A stretch of 64,000 nt of DNA from Tenrec ecaudatus (taxonomy: Eukaryota > Chordata > Mammalia > Afrosoricida > Tenrecidae). The stretch's first letter is position 1. Every line of letters begins with the position of its first letter. Location: assembly GCF_050624435.1 (NCBI RefSeq), contig NC_134547.1:29002419-29066418 (forward strand), read 5' to 3'. The notes under the pieces were generated by a model that saw nothing but the letters and a program-made list of their open reading frames with translations, did not search any database and had not been told where the DNA came from. Shown piece after piece: positions 51,661 through 63,518 of the stretch. The translations under genes were made by a program, and so were the position numbers.

Positions 51661-52479
51661 TCTTTTAACTTTTTACTGTAAATTGGGTGATGGCTTACAA
51701 TGCAAATCAGTTTTCCATTAAAAAATTCATACACACGCTGTTTCATGTCATCAAATGCAGTCTTTACATTGACTCTGTTTCCCACTTCCTCCTTGTGTTT
51801 GCTTTTCTAGTGCTCTGCTTTTCCTAAGCCTCCCTGCCTTCTGAAGCTGTCTTTGGGCAAAGGCTGCCCCTTTGAGCTCACAGGGTTGATTATTCTGAGT
51901 GATGATCCCTCACACGGTTACTGTCTACCTTGGAGATCTGGCCACTGCTTGACTGAAAAGGGGCCATGGGCTAAGGGGTTCCACCCATTTCTACAGACTA
52001 GTAAATGTGGTTTTTTGATGGTTTTGAGTGTTGTACCACATTTTTCTCTCCTTTTAATACATTAGGTTCTCAAACGTACTTACCATCCCCTTAAAAACAT
52101 CACTCAGTGCCCCACTGGCAATTAAAAACTTGTACAGGATTCAGGGTAAAGTGTGGGCATCTGCTTTCATAGCCCCCCTGGGGGTACAATCACCCACTTT
52201 GGAAACATTGTTCTAATATGATCCCTTCCAGAGTGGTTGGTAGTGGTAGTCATGTGGGATATTAATCCTCTGGACTAAATGTTTCCATGTATCTTTCATT
52301 TTCTTCCCTCGTCTTTGATCTGGATGAGAGATGAATAGTTGCCCTGGGCATTCATAGGTTATCTATTATTCTACTAATAGGCATTTAGGTTGTTTCTATC
52401 TTTTTGCAATTGTGAATAGTGCTGCAATGAACATCAGTGTGAATGCATCTATTTTTGCCAGGGTCCTTATTTCTCTAAG

Positions 52480-52635
52480 ATATACACACAATACTATTAT
52501 ACACTATATACACACAATAGTATAAAAAGATATACACATAATACTATTATACACTATATACACATACTACATATATTATATATATTACTATTATATATAT
52601 ACACACTATATACACATAATACTATTATGTGTACA
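52480..52635. repeat. A/T-rich imperfect tandem repeat
   Basis: Units of the type ATACACATAATACTATTAT and ACACTATAT repeat irregularly. Confidence 0.85.
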
Positions 52636-52699
52636 TAGTGTTAATAGTCCCAACTTTTTAAGGAAGTGCCATATCATTTTTCACTGTGGTGCACCATTT

Positions 52700-54632
52700 C
52701 CTTTTAAATCTATTTATTTAAATCATTGGGGGCTCATACAACTCATCACAATCTACATACATCCATCGTGTCAAGCACATTTGTACATCTTTTGCCCTCA
52801 TCATTCTCAAAACATTTGCTTTCTACGTGAGCCCTTGATATCAGTTCATTTTTCCCCTCCTTCTCCACCCCTCCCATGAACCCTGGATAATTTATAAATC
52901 ATTATTATTTTGTCATGTCTTACAGTGTCTGCTGCCTCCCTTCACCCACTTTTCTGTTGTCCATCCCCCAGGGAGGGGGTTATATGTAGATCCTTGTAAT
53001 CGGTTCCCCCTTTATACCCTACCTTCCCTCCACCCTCCTGGTATCGCCACTCTCAGCACTGGTCCTGAAGGGATCATCTGTCCTGGATTCCCCGTGTTTC
53101 CAGTTCCTATCTGTGCCAGTGTACATCCTCTGGTCTAGCCGGGTTTGTAAAGTAGAATTGTAATCATGATAGTGGGGGAAAGGAAGCATTAAAGAACTAG
53201 AGGAAAGTTGTATGTTTCATCATTGCTACACTGCACCCTGACTGATTCATCACCTCCCCATGACCCTTTTGTAAGGGGATGTCCAGTTGACTACAGATGG
53301 GCTTAGGGTCCCCACTCTGCACTCCCCATATTCACAATAATATGATTTTTTGTTCTTTGATGCGTGATACCTGGTCCCTTTGACACCTCATGATCACACA
53401 GGTTGGTGTGCTTCTTCCATGTGGACTTTGTTCCTTCTGAGTTAGGTGGCCACTTGTGTACCTTCAAGCCTTTAAGACCCCAGATGCTATATTTTTTGAT
53501 AGCCAGGCACCATTGGCTTTCTTCAACACATTTGATTATGCACCCATTTGCCTTCAGCAATTGTGTTGGGAAGGTAAGGTTTAATAGAACAAAGTGTTCT
53601 TGCATTGAGGGAGTACTTGAGTGGAGGCCCAATGTTCATCTGCTACCGTAATACTAAACCTATAAATATATGTACATAGATCTATTTCCCCATCATACAT
53701 AAACATATTTACATATGTACATGCCTGTATTTACACCTCTATAAATGCCCTTTGTCTCCTAGCTCTTTCCTCTATTTCCTTTGACTTTCCTCTTGTCCCA
53801 CTATCATGCTCATCCCTTCATCTGGGTTTCAGTACTTCCTCTCGGTTACACTGCCCTTGATCATGCCCCACCAGGCCTCTTACACACTCCTTGCCATTGA
53901 TCCCGGATCACTTGTTGTTCTGTTGTCCCTGTGTTTGCTAACACCACTTCCTTTCCACCTCCCTGCCTCCCGTGTCCCCCAGGAACCCTCAGTCCTGTTG
54001 TTATCTCCTCCAGATTGTTTATCCAGTCTGTCTTATCTAGATAGACCTGCAGATGTAATAATATGCACAAAAACAAGACAGAGCAAAACGAAACAAAAAA
54101 ACCTGTGACAAAAATAAATAAATAAATAAAAGCAAGCCTGTGAATAGTTCAAGGACTGTTTGTTGACCTTTAGGAGTATTTTCCGGTAGAGTCTGATGGG
54201 GTACCATGCCCTGGCCCCAAAGTCTATTTTTGGTATTCCCTCAGGACTTCCTTGCTCTGCTCCCCTTGCTATTCTGTTGCACACCCTTAGTGTTTTGCCT
54301 CGGTGTGGTAGGGTCAGATCGGGCGCAATTCCCACACTGTCTCCGGTGTTGTCCCCTGTAGGAATGTAGTGTCTCATAATGGGGCAAGCCATATGGTCCT
54401 CTGTGCATTGGCTATTCAAGGTTTGGTGGGCCAGGATGTGCTCCACTCTCTCTTCCTCCCCCTTCATTTGCTCCCATGTGCTCTGATCAGACATGTTCCT
54501 CTCCCTGAGCTGCAGCTTCAGTGCTGTCCTCTGAGATAAATTCTTCTGGGGGGAGAGGTGGCTGTCCACGTAGTGGGTATTGGGGCCGGCCTGTCAGACC
54601 TCTATACTGGTTCCCTGCTTCATGCTCGTGGT
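52700..54632 (-). mobile_element. Young L1, 1.9 kb, inserted in old L1
   Basis: It contains the full 3' UTR in reverse, with its T-rich tail at the left. A 10-base duplication TGCACCATTT flanks it at 52690-52699 and 54633-54642. Long frames inside (for example 54569..54033) are UTR chance frames. Confidence 0.88.
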
Positions 54633-54789
54633 TGCACCATTTTATAGGCCCACCAAGATGGTCTAACGCTTCTAGTCTCTCCACAGTCTCACCAGCATTT
54701 GATTTTCTATTCTTTTTTTTAACTTTGCTGGGTGAGGTGATCTCTCATTGCTTTTTGGATTTGCATCTCTCCAATTGCTTTCTACTGGC

Positions 54790-55030
54790 ACACTTTGGGC
54801 ATGGTGTCAAGAAAGACCAGTCCCTGGAGAAGGACATCATGCTTGGTAAAGTGAAGGAGCATCGAGAAAGAGGAAGGCCTTCAATGAGATGGACTGACCC
54901 AGTGGCTGCAACAAATGGTCAGGCATAGGAACAATTGTGAGGATGGCACAGGACCAGACAGTGCTGTGTTCTGTTGTGCACAGCGGCAGTATGGTTCAGA
55001 ACCAACTTGATGGCACCAAACAACAATTTC
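54790..55030 (+). mobile_element. RTE 3' end in old L1
   Basis: A plus frame carries the RTE C-terminal motif KKDQSLEKDIMLGKV and then RGRPSMRW; it ends with AACTTGATGGCACCAAACAA. Confidence 0.85.
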
Positions 55031-55366
55031 TTCCTATGTTTGTTGGCCTCCTGAATGCCTTCTTTGGTGTTCTGTCCTTTGCCTATTTCTCATTTGGATC
55101 ATTTGTCCTTTTTCTTCTTGAGGCAGTTTTCTATAACTTTTAGAGATTAGTCCCCTCCAATATGTTGCTGAGAAAAGAATCCCTCTTGCACCCCTCAACC
55201 CATTTGAGGGCTTCCTTTTTTATTCTTTTGGTGTTATATTTTGACAGTGAGGTGTCTGCGTTTTAGGAGGGCTCAGCCATCTACTTTGTCTTCTGCCATT
55301 TGTGTGTTTTAAGTTATGTTGGAGAGTGTATTACACCATGCATTAGGGCCCCTAAGTCTGTTTCTA

Positions 55367-55560
55367 AGGAGCCCTGGTGACATAGTGGGTTACTCGTTGG
55401 ATGGCCAACCACAAGATCAGCAGTTCAAAACCACCAGTTGATAATGTTGTCTACTCTCAGAAAGACTCACAGCCTTGGAGACCTCCTGGGCAGTTCTACT
55501 CTGCCCTTGAGGTTCACTGTGACTCAGAAATTACTCAGTGTCAGTGAGAGCTTTTGAAGT
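55367..55560 (+). mobile_element. AfroSINE in old L1
   Basis: AGGAGCCCTGGTGACATAG to ACTCAGTGTCAGTGAGAGC, forward. Confidence 0.85.
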
Positions 55561-56361
55561 TTGTGCCTATTTTTTTCTTTGATAGTCTTCAAATTTTTAG
55601 GTTTTACATTTAGGTCTTTCGTGCACTTGAGTTTACCAGCACCATCTGTTAAAGAGATCATCTCCGCTTCCCCTACTTAATAATTTTTGCCCCATTGTCA
55701 ATGAGCAGCTGCCTGTAAGTGGGTAGATTCACGTTTGGGTTCTCAATTCCATGACATTGGTCGATGTGTTGCACCAGTACCAAGCTATTCTGACCACTGT
55801 GGCTAGGCAGTAAGTTTTGAGATCAGGACGTGTGAGGTCCCCTACATGTTTTTCTTCCTTAGTACAGCTTTGTTTACCCTGGGTCTCTTTCTTTCCCATC
55901 TAACGTTGGTGATTGTTTTCCTCTATTTAAAGAATAATTTTGAAATCAGGATCATAATGGCATTATATCCCTACATTGCTGTGGATAATATCAACATGCT
56001 CACAAGGTTAAGACTCTAATCTATCCATAAGCATGATCTATCCTTTTATTCAATACTTAAGCCTCTTTGGGTTGTTTTTGCTGATAACAGTCTTTGCTGC
56101 CTTTAATCGTGTATAGTTTCACATTAAGAACCCTATTTTCCACAGGCCTTGGATGACAAATATCATCCTAGCTGTTGTTTTTCAATTTTAACAATTTTAT
56201 TGACATAAAATTCACATATACAATTAAATAGCTTAAACATATTAAAAAGTTGTGCAATCATCACCACAATCAATTTTAGAGCATTTTCTTCTTTTTTGTA
56301 CTCTTTAATATTAGCTCCCTATTTTCCACAAAGCTCCCCTGCCATATATGAATTAATATGA

Positions 56362-56433
56362 ATTAATAAATCCATAGAGATAGTAACCCCCAAAATGGTT
56401 TTTGGGGGTTACTATCTCTATGGTTTTATTAAT
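56362..56433. repeat. 34-bp near-perfect hairpin
   Basis: The arm 56362-56395 (ending TAGTAACCCCCAAAA) is the reverse complement of 56400-56433 with one mismatch; the loop is four bases. The right arm matches ordinary members of the repeat (for example near 46375); the left arm does not. Confidence 0.9.
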
Positions 56434-57539
56434 CCTGGATTTCATATATAGAAAAACAAAAAGGAAAATGATAATAATAACTAACAAAATAAGACATTGA
56501 AAACCCTTAAATGAAAAGATAACAGAAAAGCATAAAAACTAGAATCAATTTTAAATGGGTCAACGGGAGAGCTCATGATAGGTGTTAAACTTCAGCCTAC
56601 CTTCGTATCCTTTCCAATACAAGCCGACTAGCAAGGCTAGGCTTGTCCCTGAGCAATGGTCAGAGGGGACTCACCAGTGCCTTCTTCCAGAGGGAACTCT
56701 TGCAGACGTGTTCTGTGGTTTTCCTGTACAGGCCTTTTGTATCTCTAGCTTGATATATTTCTAAGTATTTAATCTTTGGATGGCTAATGGTGAACGGGAT
56801 TTTTTCCTTGGTAGAGACCTCTTTGTGAGTTCAAAGGAATCTGTCTGAATTTCCTCTGTCAACGTGTACCTGCCACTCTGCTTCATCAACTCGTCTCAGT
56901 CGTTTTCTTGCCAAGTCTTTGGGATTTTCTATGTTCAGAACCGTATCATTTGCAAACACAGGTAGTTTTGCTTCCTCTTTGCCAATTCAATGCCTTCTCT
57001 TCCCTTTACCTTACTTCTCTGGCTACCACTTCCAGGCAGTGCTGAGCAGAAGCAGTGACAGAGGGAGCCCTTGTCTGGCTCCCGTTGGCAAGAGCATGCT
57101 TCCAGTCACTCTGCAGTGAGCCCAATGTTGGCCACAGCTGGACTATGTTGAGGGATTTCCCTTCTACTCCTGTTTTGGTGAGTGTTTTTATTAGGAATGG
57201 TGTTAGATTTACTAGCAAATATTTTTAAATTTAAAAATTATGTGATAGCAAGGCGCTTTTATAATTTAAATGCATACGATCACTTTTGAAAAATGATTTG
57301 GCAGTACTTATTCATTCTAAATTATTATTCCTTACAAGCTTATGCTACATAAAACTATTTACATTAAAAATGCATTCAAAAATGTGAATGTGCTCATATG
57401 CTCATGTTATGTGTGAGGGACACTGAATTATTTAATGTGGCTCTTTGACACAGTCTCTAACTCCACCAAACAATCTTTTCCTGCATGCGTCTGGGTACGA
57501 ATATGGGGAGGACACTAATAGGATTCACCTGTGAGTCAT

Positions 57540-57930
57540 TGTGAACAGGATTTATTGTGATTGTCATCCTGCGCCCTCTGAGAGCCATGAGAGGGGATCA
57601 TGCCACCAACAAGAACCAAGAGAGCATGTCCTCTGGATCCGAGATCCCCGCGCAGTGAACCGCCTGTATCCAGAAGACAGCTGTGCTAGCAGCGGAGCAG
57701 TAGCAGAACCAGGAGCCAGAGCAGGAACCAGGGCCATAGAATTCCCGGCCACAAAGGAAGTACAGCTGAGTGCTTTGGGGCAGGAGGTTGGCTTTGGAGT
57801 AGGGTGCCTCTGGGCACTTAAATCAGGGAGCGGGGCTTGCTGAATGTTCCACAGTTGAGGTTGGCAGAGGAATGGCATGCCCTTTGGGCATTAATTAACA
57901 GCCCTGAAAGAACTTTGCAACGTGTCCTGA
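57540..57930 (+). repeat. Unclassified repeat, partner of 24880-25560
   Basis: It shares GGAGTAGGGTGCCTCTGGG, ACTTAA and ATGGCATGCCCTTTGGG with the other copy in the same order. Frames in it on both strands are not gene-like. Confidence 0.5.
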
Positions 57931-58449
57931 AGAAAAACTGTATCCTGAGTCTTTCCACTTGCATCTCAACTTGTTAGCTTCACTGAGAACCCTTTAGCCA
58001 TGGCGACCACGACTTCCAAGCCATCATCATGAATTGCAGAACCTACATATAAAGCTTCAGAGCGCTGCTTGAGTGACGGACACAACTGGCTACATTAAAA
58101 AAAAAGTTATTTTACACAAGACATGGACAGAGGCTACCCTGCAGGAAGGACACGTTCGTGAAATGGTCAAGGGATTTGTTAAAATTATCTGTAAGGTGTG
58201 GATTTTCACATATAATTTACATAATGAAAATTAACTTCTTTTTAAAGGCTTAGTGAAAATACAAGCTTGCCATTTCTGATACTTGCCTCTAAATAATTAC
58301 ATCAAACTTTAAAAAAATCACTTCATTGGGAGCTCTTACAGATATTATAACAACCCATAATTCAGTTTGATCAAGCATAATTTTACAATTCACTACATCA
58401 AACTTTCAATGAGCCTTTGGCTCCTACAACCCCCCGCCCCCCGCCCTAC
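57931..58449. other. GPATCH1 last intron, beside the penultimate exon
   Basis: 58290-58420 resembles a decayed minus L1 3' end (TTCATTGGGAGCTCTTACAG). The remainder is unrecognised. Confidence 0.5.
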
Positions 58450-58598
58450 CGTCTGAGGAGCTCCTCGGGTGACATGGCTGCAGCCCCTTCGCCGTCGCTC
58501 TGACTGTCACTGCTCTCAGTACTCTCAGAACGACTACTTTGCTCGGCTTTTCTAGTCTTCTGTTTGCCTCTGTGCTTATGCTTCCTGTGCTTCTTCTT
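58450..58598 (-). CDS. GPATCH1: GPATCH1 penultimate coding exon
   Basis: 149 bases between acceptor TTTTTTCCTACAG and donor ACG|GTAGGG; 49 codons plus two bases. It encodes a basic tract (KKKHRKHKHRGKQK) followed by an acidic, serine-rich stretch (SSRSESTESSDSQSD) and the conserved SPEELLR. This is the C-terminal tail of GPATCH1 (ECGP), a G-patch protein found in catalytic spliceosomes and linked to the helicase DHX35. The G-patch itself is encoded far upstream, outside the window. Reading through the donor would hit TAG at once; splicing to 50644 instead gives the conserved RRLK ending. The next exon upstream was looked for up to base 64000 and not found. Confidence 0.92.
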
Positions 58599-59297
58599 CT
58601 GTAGGAAAAAAGAGAGAACACACCTGATCGCAGGGGAAAGCTCACAAGGTGATTTGGCTGCTGGAGTCAAAAACCAAACCAAACTCCTCCGTTGGCGTGA
58701 TAGCCTAACCCGGGGCAGGCGGGCAGAGAGTGGCACACGCTCTTGTGCACGCACACTGGCAGAGCTGAACCTCAGTGGCAAACAGGCAGAACCAAGCAGC
58801 TGGCAGCCAAACCCCAGCCAGTCATCCACTTGTGCTGCCCCTTCCCCAAGAGGCCGCCTGGCCGTATTCGGTTGGGCACCTAAGGAACAGGTGGATGACG
58901 GACATCCTGGAAAAGCAATTACTGCTTTCCTTTCACTGAAAGAGAATGTCGCCTTCCACACTCGGGATTCCTTTTCCTGGTAGCCAACAATGGGCTTGTT
59001 TCTGTTCCACTACGTGCCCGGACAATTCGAGGAGTCCAACAGTGCCATTGGTCACACTGAAAATCTGTGCCATAATCCCAAGGATGGCATTGGATGACAC
59101 CAAACTAACTGTCCGAGGACACATGAAGCTAACAACCAACGCCTCTGACTGTCCCCTCACAATCAACAAGGGTGGCATGGCTGCTCTAGCCCGTGAGGAT
59201 GCAGTACAGCCACAGAATGCAAGTGGCTTGGATGAGAACAGGATCTTGCTTTGCCCTGGTTGTCCTGTGAAACAGGGGCCCATTCATCTACCCATAC
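58599..59297. other. GPATCH1 upstream intron with an unassigned open stretch
   Basis: Overlapping frames of 139-171 codons on both strands occur; the minus one partly reads into the exon. 58983-59290 looks less random than its surroundings but matches no family I know. No GPATCH1 exon was found. Confidence 0.4.
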
Positions 59298-59458
59298 CAA
59301 CCCAAACTCAAACCCCCGTCCAGCAAGTCCATTCCAACTCAGCGGGACCCTATAGGACAGAGAACTGCTTCCTAGGCTTAAGACTATAAATCTTTATCGC
59401 TGGGTGACCTTGCAGTTTGCTGCCCAACTCATAACCCACAATATAATTGGGGCTCCTT
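59298..59458 (-). mobile_element. AfroSINE
   Basis: CCAGCAAGTCCATTCCAACTC to TAATTGGGGCTCC, reversed and diverged. Confidence 0.8.
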
Positions 59459-59699
59459 GTACATCCACCACAGGTCCCCTGAATTGTACAGAAATGCATG
59501 GAGGTCAGAATTCACAACACTCATCACTTAACAGACTCTCCAGGGGTCACCGATGGACAGCAGGTTCAACCTCCGTGACATCGAAGGGGCCAGAAAAACA
59601 CTTGCTTACATATACTAAGGATTCTTACACTGCAAACGGTATCTATGGACTTCCTGTCCAGAAAACTCACCTGTTACCAAAACAGAACACAAGCAAAGA

Positions 59700-60130
59700 A
59701 TGAGGAATTCCGGGTGGAGGAGGAAGAGGTTTTGCTTAGGAGGCATTGAGTTCATTCTAAAGGTGGTAGAACAGTTTGGAGAGGGATATCAATAATGATT
59801 GTACAACATGAAAAGTATAATCAATGGCAGTGAAATTTACATGTAGAAGATAGTGAATTGGATCATGTCTTTTGTGTACATTTTTGCCAATACTGAAAAA
59901 TAACTGCATGAATAACAATGAATGATTATTATTGGGGATAAACAAAATGTCCCAACGGATGGATGGATTGTGATAAGAGTTGTATGAGCCCCCAATAAAA
60001 TGATTTTTTAAAAAGAAAATGTCCTAAAATTGATTGTGGTAAAGATTGTACAACTCATCTAGATATGATTGAACTAGTGAATTATATAATATGTGGGTGA
60101 GATGTCAATAAAACTATTTTAAAAAAAAGA
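59700..60130 (+). mobile_element. Old L1 3' UTR with a 63-base L1 insertion
   Basis: The old UTR ends GTCAATAAAACTATTTTAAA. A tiny young L1 3' end (59953-60015, with GAGTTGTATGAGCCCCCAAT) sits inside it, flanked by AAAATGTCC at 59944-59952 and 60016-60024. Confidence 0.85.
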
Positions 60131-60271
60131 ATTAGTAACAAGGATGCTTTGTCTACAAAGGCAGGAAACTGTGAAGAACATAAAGAGTCACCAAGAGGTA
60201 TGAAATCAGGAGATGACGGTAATGAAGCCACTCAGTCAATCCTGTACTGGAAGCCTTGGCCAGTACAGACT

Positions 60272-60640
60272 AAAAATCAAACTCACTGCCCCTGAGTCCA
60301 TTCGGACTCACAGGGGCCCTATAAGGACAGGGCAGAGCTGCCTCTGTGGGTTTCCGAGACTGTAACTTTTTTTAAAACCGTTTTACTGGCACATAAGCCA
60401 CATATCATAAAATTCAATAGTTCAATCATATCAAGAAGAGTTGCACAATCACTATTACAATCAGCTCTAGAACATTTTCTTCTTCCTTGCACTCACTGTT
60501 ACTAGCTCCCCATTTCCCCCAACTTCCCTTTCCTCTCGGTGTCCTAAGATTGGAGCTAGAATTAAGTACAAGCCCCAAATCCACTCATACTCTTCATGGG
60601 AATAGAAAGTCTCTTTTTCTCCTAATAAGTTAGGAAATGT
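60272..60640 (-). mobile_element. AfroSINE fragment and old L1-like segment
   Basis: 60272-60366 is a reversed AfroSINE part. 60366-60530 has the TTACTGGCACATAAGCCACA type sequence also seen at 46190 and 56200. Confidence 0.7.
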
Positions 60641-61720
60641 TCTACAAATCGGAAAGGAACAAGTAAAATTATTCTTATTCACAGATGACATGGTACTTTC
60701 TATACTTAGAAAATGCCAGACATGACAAGAAAGCTACTGCAACTAACAGAAGATTCAGTAAAGTGGCAGGCTACAAGAGCAACACACAAAAATCAGCTGG
60801 GCTCTGTGGTAGTTACATAATCTGGCGTCAATTTGAGGATTAAGAGTGTAGGGGTGGAGTCTGGCCTGTCAATCAGGATATAGCCAGTGTGGGCCTGTGT
60901 GGGCATGGCCTCCTCCTGAGGATTCTGGGAACTCCTGGATTTCCTCCTAGGAAGCAGGAGCCTCTCTCTCTCTTCACTCCTTTCAAGACATCCCTATGGA
61001 GAGGACACATGGAGAGAGGCTGAGGAAGCCAGACCTCCGGAGCTAGAGAAACCACATGGAGACTCCTGCCAGCACTGAGATGCTTACAATGCCACTGGAT
61101 CCACAAGACTTCCTACCCCCTGGCCGGTGATCGTCCTGCATTCGGCATCATTGCATGTGTTTCGTGAGTCTGAAGAGGACTTTATAGACTGGTATTGGAC
61201 ATATGGGCTAATATCGGACTTATGGACTTGACCTGGACTGGGATGTTTTCTCAGTATTCAACTGCTCTTGTATATAAAGCTCTTTCTTATCCACATAAGA
61301 ATGTCTATGAATTTGTGTCTCTAGTCTACCCAGACTAGCACAGGCTCCTCTACCCTAGCTGGGAGAACTTGAAAAGGGAAAATAACTAAATAATAGCATT
61401 TATAATCATCTTCCAAAGGATAAAGTACCTAACCAGGGTCAGAAATGACTTACACACAAAACATTACGAAGCATTACTGCAAGAAACACATATAAATGAG
61501 AAAGCATCCTGTGTTCATGAATTGGAAGACTCAGCATTGGGAAAATAGCAATCCTACCCAAAATGCTCTCTAGATACAGTGCAATCCCAATCCAAATCCC
61601 AACATCCTTGAAAGAAACAGAAAAACTGGAGCAATACTGAAGAACAAAGCAGACTGCCTCAAACTTCCCACCGTCAAAGCTTACTCACAGCTACAACAAT
61701 CACATCAACCTGGAATTGTA
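60641..61720 (+). mobile_element. Old L1 ORF2 remnant, split by a solo LTR
   Basis: A translated FTDDMVLSILRK stretch near 60680 is the L1 reverse-transcriptase catalytic region (usual form ..DDM..), with decay. It resumes at 61343 and includes TTCATGAATTGGAAGACTCA. Frameshifts and stops are frequent. Confidence 0.8.
60805..61342 (+). mobile_element. Solo LTR-like repeat (family U), best preserved
   Basis: 538 bases from TGTGGTAGTTACATAATC to CAGACTAGCACA. A perfect 5-base duplication GGCTC flanks it at 60800-60804 and 61343-61347. TATATAAAGCTC lies near the 3' end. No coding capacity is seen. Confidence 0.85.
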
Positions 61721-62468
61721 TCGAGACGAGGTGTTTAGCAGTGAGAGAACACCTATTCCTCCTCCTGGTCAAGTGTCCTTCACTGCAAGTTACGAACTGA
61801 AATTGCTATTTGTGATGACAATAAAGCCATTGAGAGATGTTTGAAATAATACTTAATAATGCTTTTCATTATATTGTGATAAATGTACATAAGTTCTGCT
61901 ATTTAAAAAATGTTATAACATTTTCATCAATATTTCTTACAAATTTATTTCATGGAAAAATACACATAAAACTTGTCAATTTTACCAATTCTAAGGGCAC
62001 AATTCATTGCCATTAATTACGCTCAAAATGTTGTATGGCTAGCACCACTATCTTTAAAAAACAAAAAAACCTCTTAAATCATCACAGTTCCTGGTCAAAC
62101 TCCAATCTGTTTCTGTGAACTTGCCTTATCTAGATATTTCATGGGTGGAATTATACAGTATTAGCCCTTTTGTGGCTGGTTTATTTCACCCAGCATATTT
62201 TCAAGGTTCAACCATATTATATAGCACCGACCAGAACTTTTCATGGTTGAGAATATCCAGGGTGTATTTATCCTGCCTAGCTCCTATAGACATTAAAAAA
62301 AAAAAGCCTATGAATAGTTCCAGGTCTGTCTGCTGACCCTTGTGAATGTTTTCTGAGTCTGATTAGTTGCCCAGCCCTGCCCACCAAGGTCTATTTTTAG
62401 GATTCCTTGGGGGGCTTCATTGCTTTGCTCCCTTTGCTGCTCTGTTGCTCTCCCCGTGTTTTGCCCTG

Positions 62469-62469
62469 C

Positions 62470-62499
<30 letters not shown>
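62469..62499. repeat. (TG)n microsatellite
   Basis: About 14 GT units. Confidence 0.95.
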
Positions 62500-62501
<2 letters not shown>

Positions 62502-63518
62502 GGGGGGTGGGGGTGGGACAGAGCAGGCGATCAGTCCGGGTAATTTGTAGTTTTCAGTGCACAAGTCTTTCACCTGCTTGGCTGTTTACTCTTAGGTATT
62601 TTCTTCTTTCAGATGCTATTATTAATCAAATTATTTTCTTAATTTTTTTCTCAGATTTTCATTTCTGGTGTGTAACAACACAATTGATTCTTATCAGCTG
62701 GTTGTATATTCTACAACTTTGCTGAATATCTTTGTAAGCATTACTCGTGGATTGCTGACAGATTTCTAGGGGTATTATACATATATTACACATACATACA
62801 TATATGGGACTGTGTCATGTGTGAATAGTTTTCCTTCTGCCTTTTCAATAACATGCCTTGGTTTCTTCTCACATGTTTTGGCTAGAACGTCCAGTACAAC
62901 GCTGAACGGCAGCTGGGAAAACAGCACTCTTTCGTGTTCCCGGTCTTGAAGTGAAAAGCTTCCAGCTGGGCACCACTGAGCACGACATTCGCTGGGATTC
63001 TTTCTAAATGTCTTCTGAGCATGCTGAGGAATGTCCCCTGTGACTAGTTTTCTGAGTGTTCTATAACAAAAGTGTGTCAGATGCTTTTTCAACACCCACT
63101 TAGGTAACCGTGCATTGCTTTTTCTCCCTCTGGTCTCTGACTGTGGTACATTCGGGTTGATGTTCCTCACCCTTGCAGTCCTGAGCTAAACCGCACCTGG
63201 ACACCGTGTGTCATCTCTTTACTCTGCTGCTGTACTCTGCTTGCCAGTGTGTTTTGCTGACGATTTTTGTAGCTCTAATATTGACATCAATAAGGGACAC
63301 TGGTCAGTACCTTTCCTGTGGTGCTTTTGTATCAAGACAATGCTACCTTCAAAGAATGACAGTTGGGATGTGTTCCTTTATCTTCCATTTCTTCCCTCAC
63401 AGAGTATTACAGCAATAGTGTTCATTTTCCTTTAAAGATTTGGTAGATTCACCAGTGAAGCCATGTGGTTTTGTATAATTCTCTGGTGAGAGGTTTTAAT
63501 TATTGACTCAATCTCTTC

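Larger units (their letters stand above)
52340..57240 (-). mobile_element. Large old L1 in the GPATCH1 last intron (interrupted)
   Basis: Read on the minus strand it runs from ORF2 reverse-transcriptase-like sequence (57240 side) to the ORF2 end (52360: ATTTAGGTTGTTTCTATC). It is interrupted by a young L1 (52700-54632), an RTE piece (54790-55030), an AfroSINE (55367-55560) and another segment (56180-56480). It is broken by many stops and lies in the sense of the host gene. Confidence 0.8.
50645..58449 (-). other. GPATCH1: GPATCH1 last intron
   Basis: This is a 7.8-kb intron. Its right two thirds (52340-57240) are an old minus-strand L1 interrupted by a younger L1, an RTE piece, an AfroSINE and a hairpin-containing segment. 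50645-51480 and 51665-52340 contain nothing I recognise; 51480-51660 is a short plus-strand L1 ORF2 remnant. 58290-58420, next to the donor, resembles a decayed minus-strand L1 3' end. Confidence 0.8.

Noticed and set aside
60641-61720. Active L1 reverse transcriptase
   Set aside because: The motif is present but the frame is broken by stops, frameshifts and an inserted LTR.
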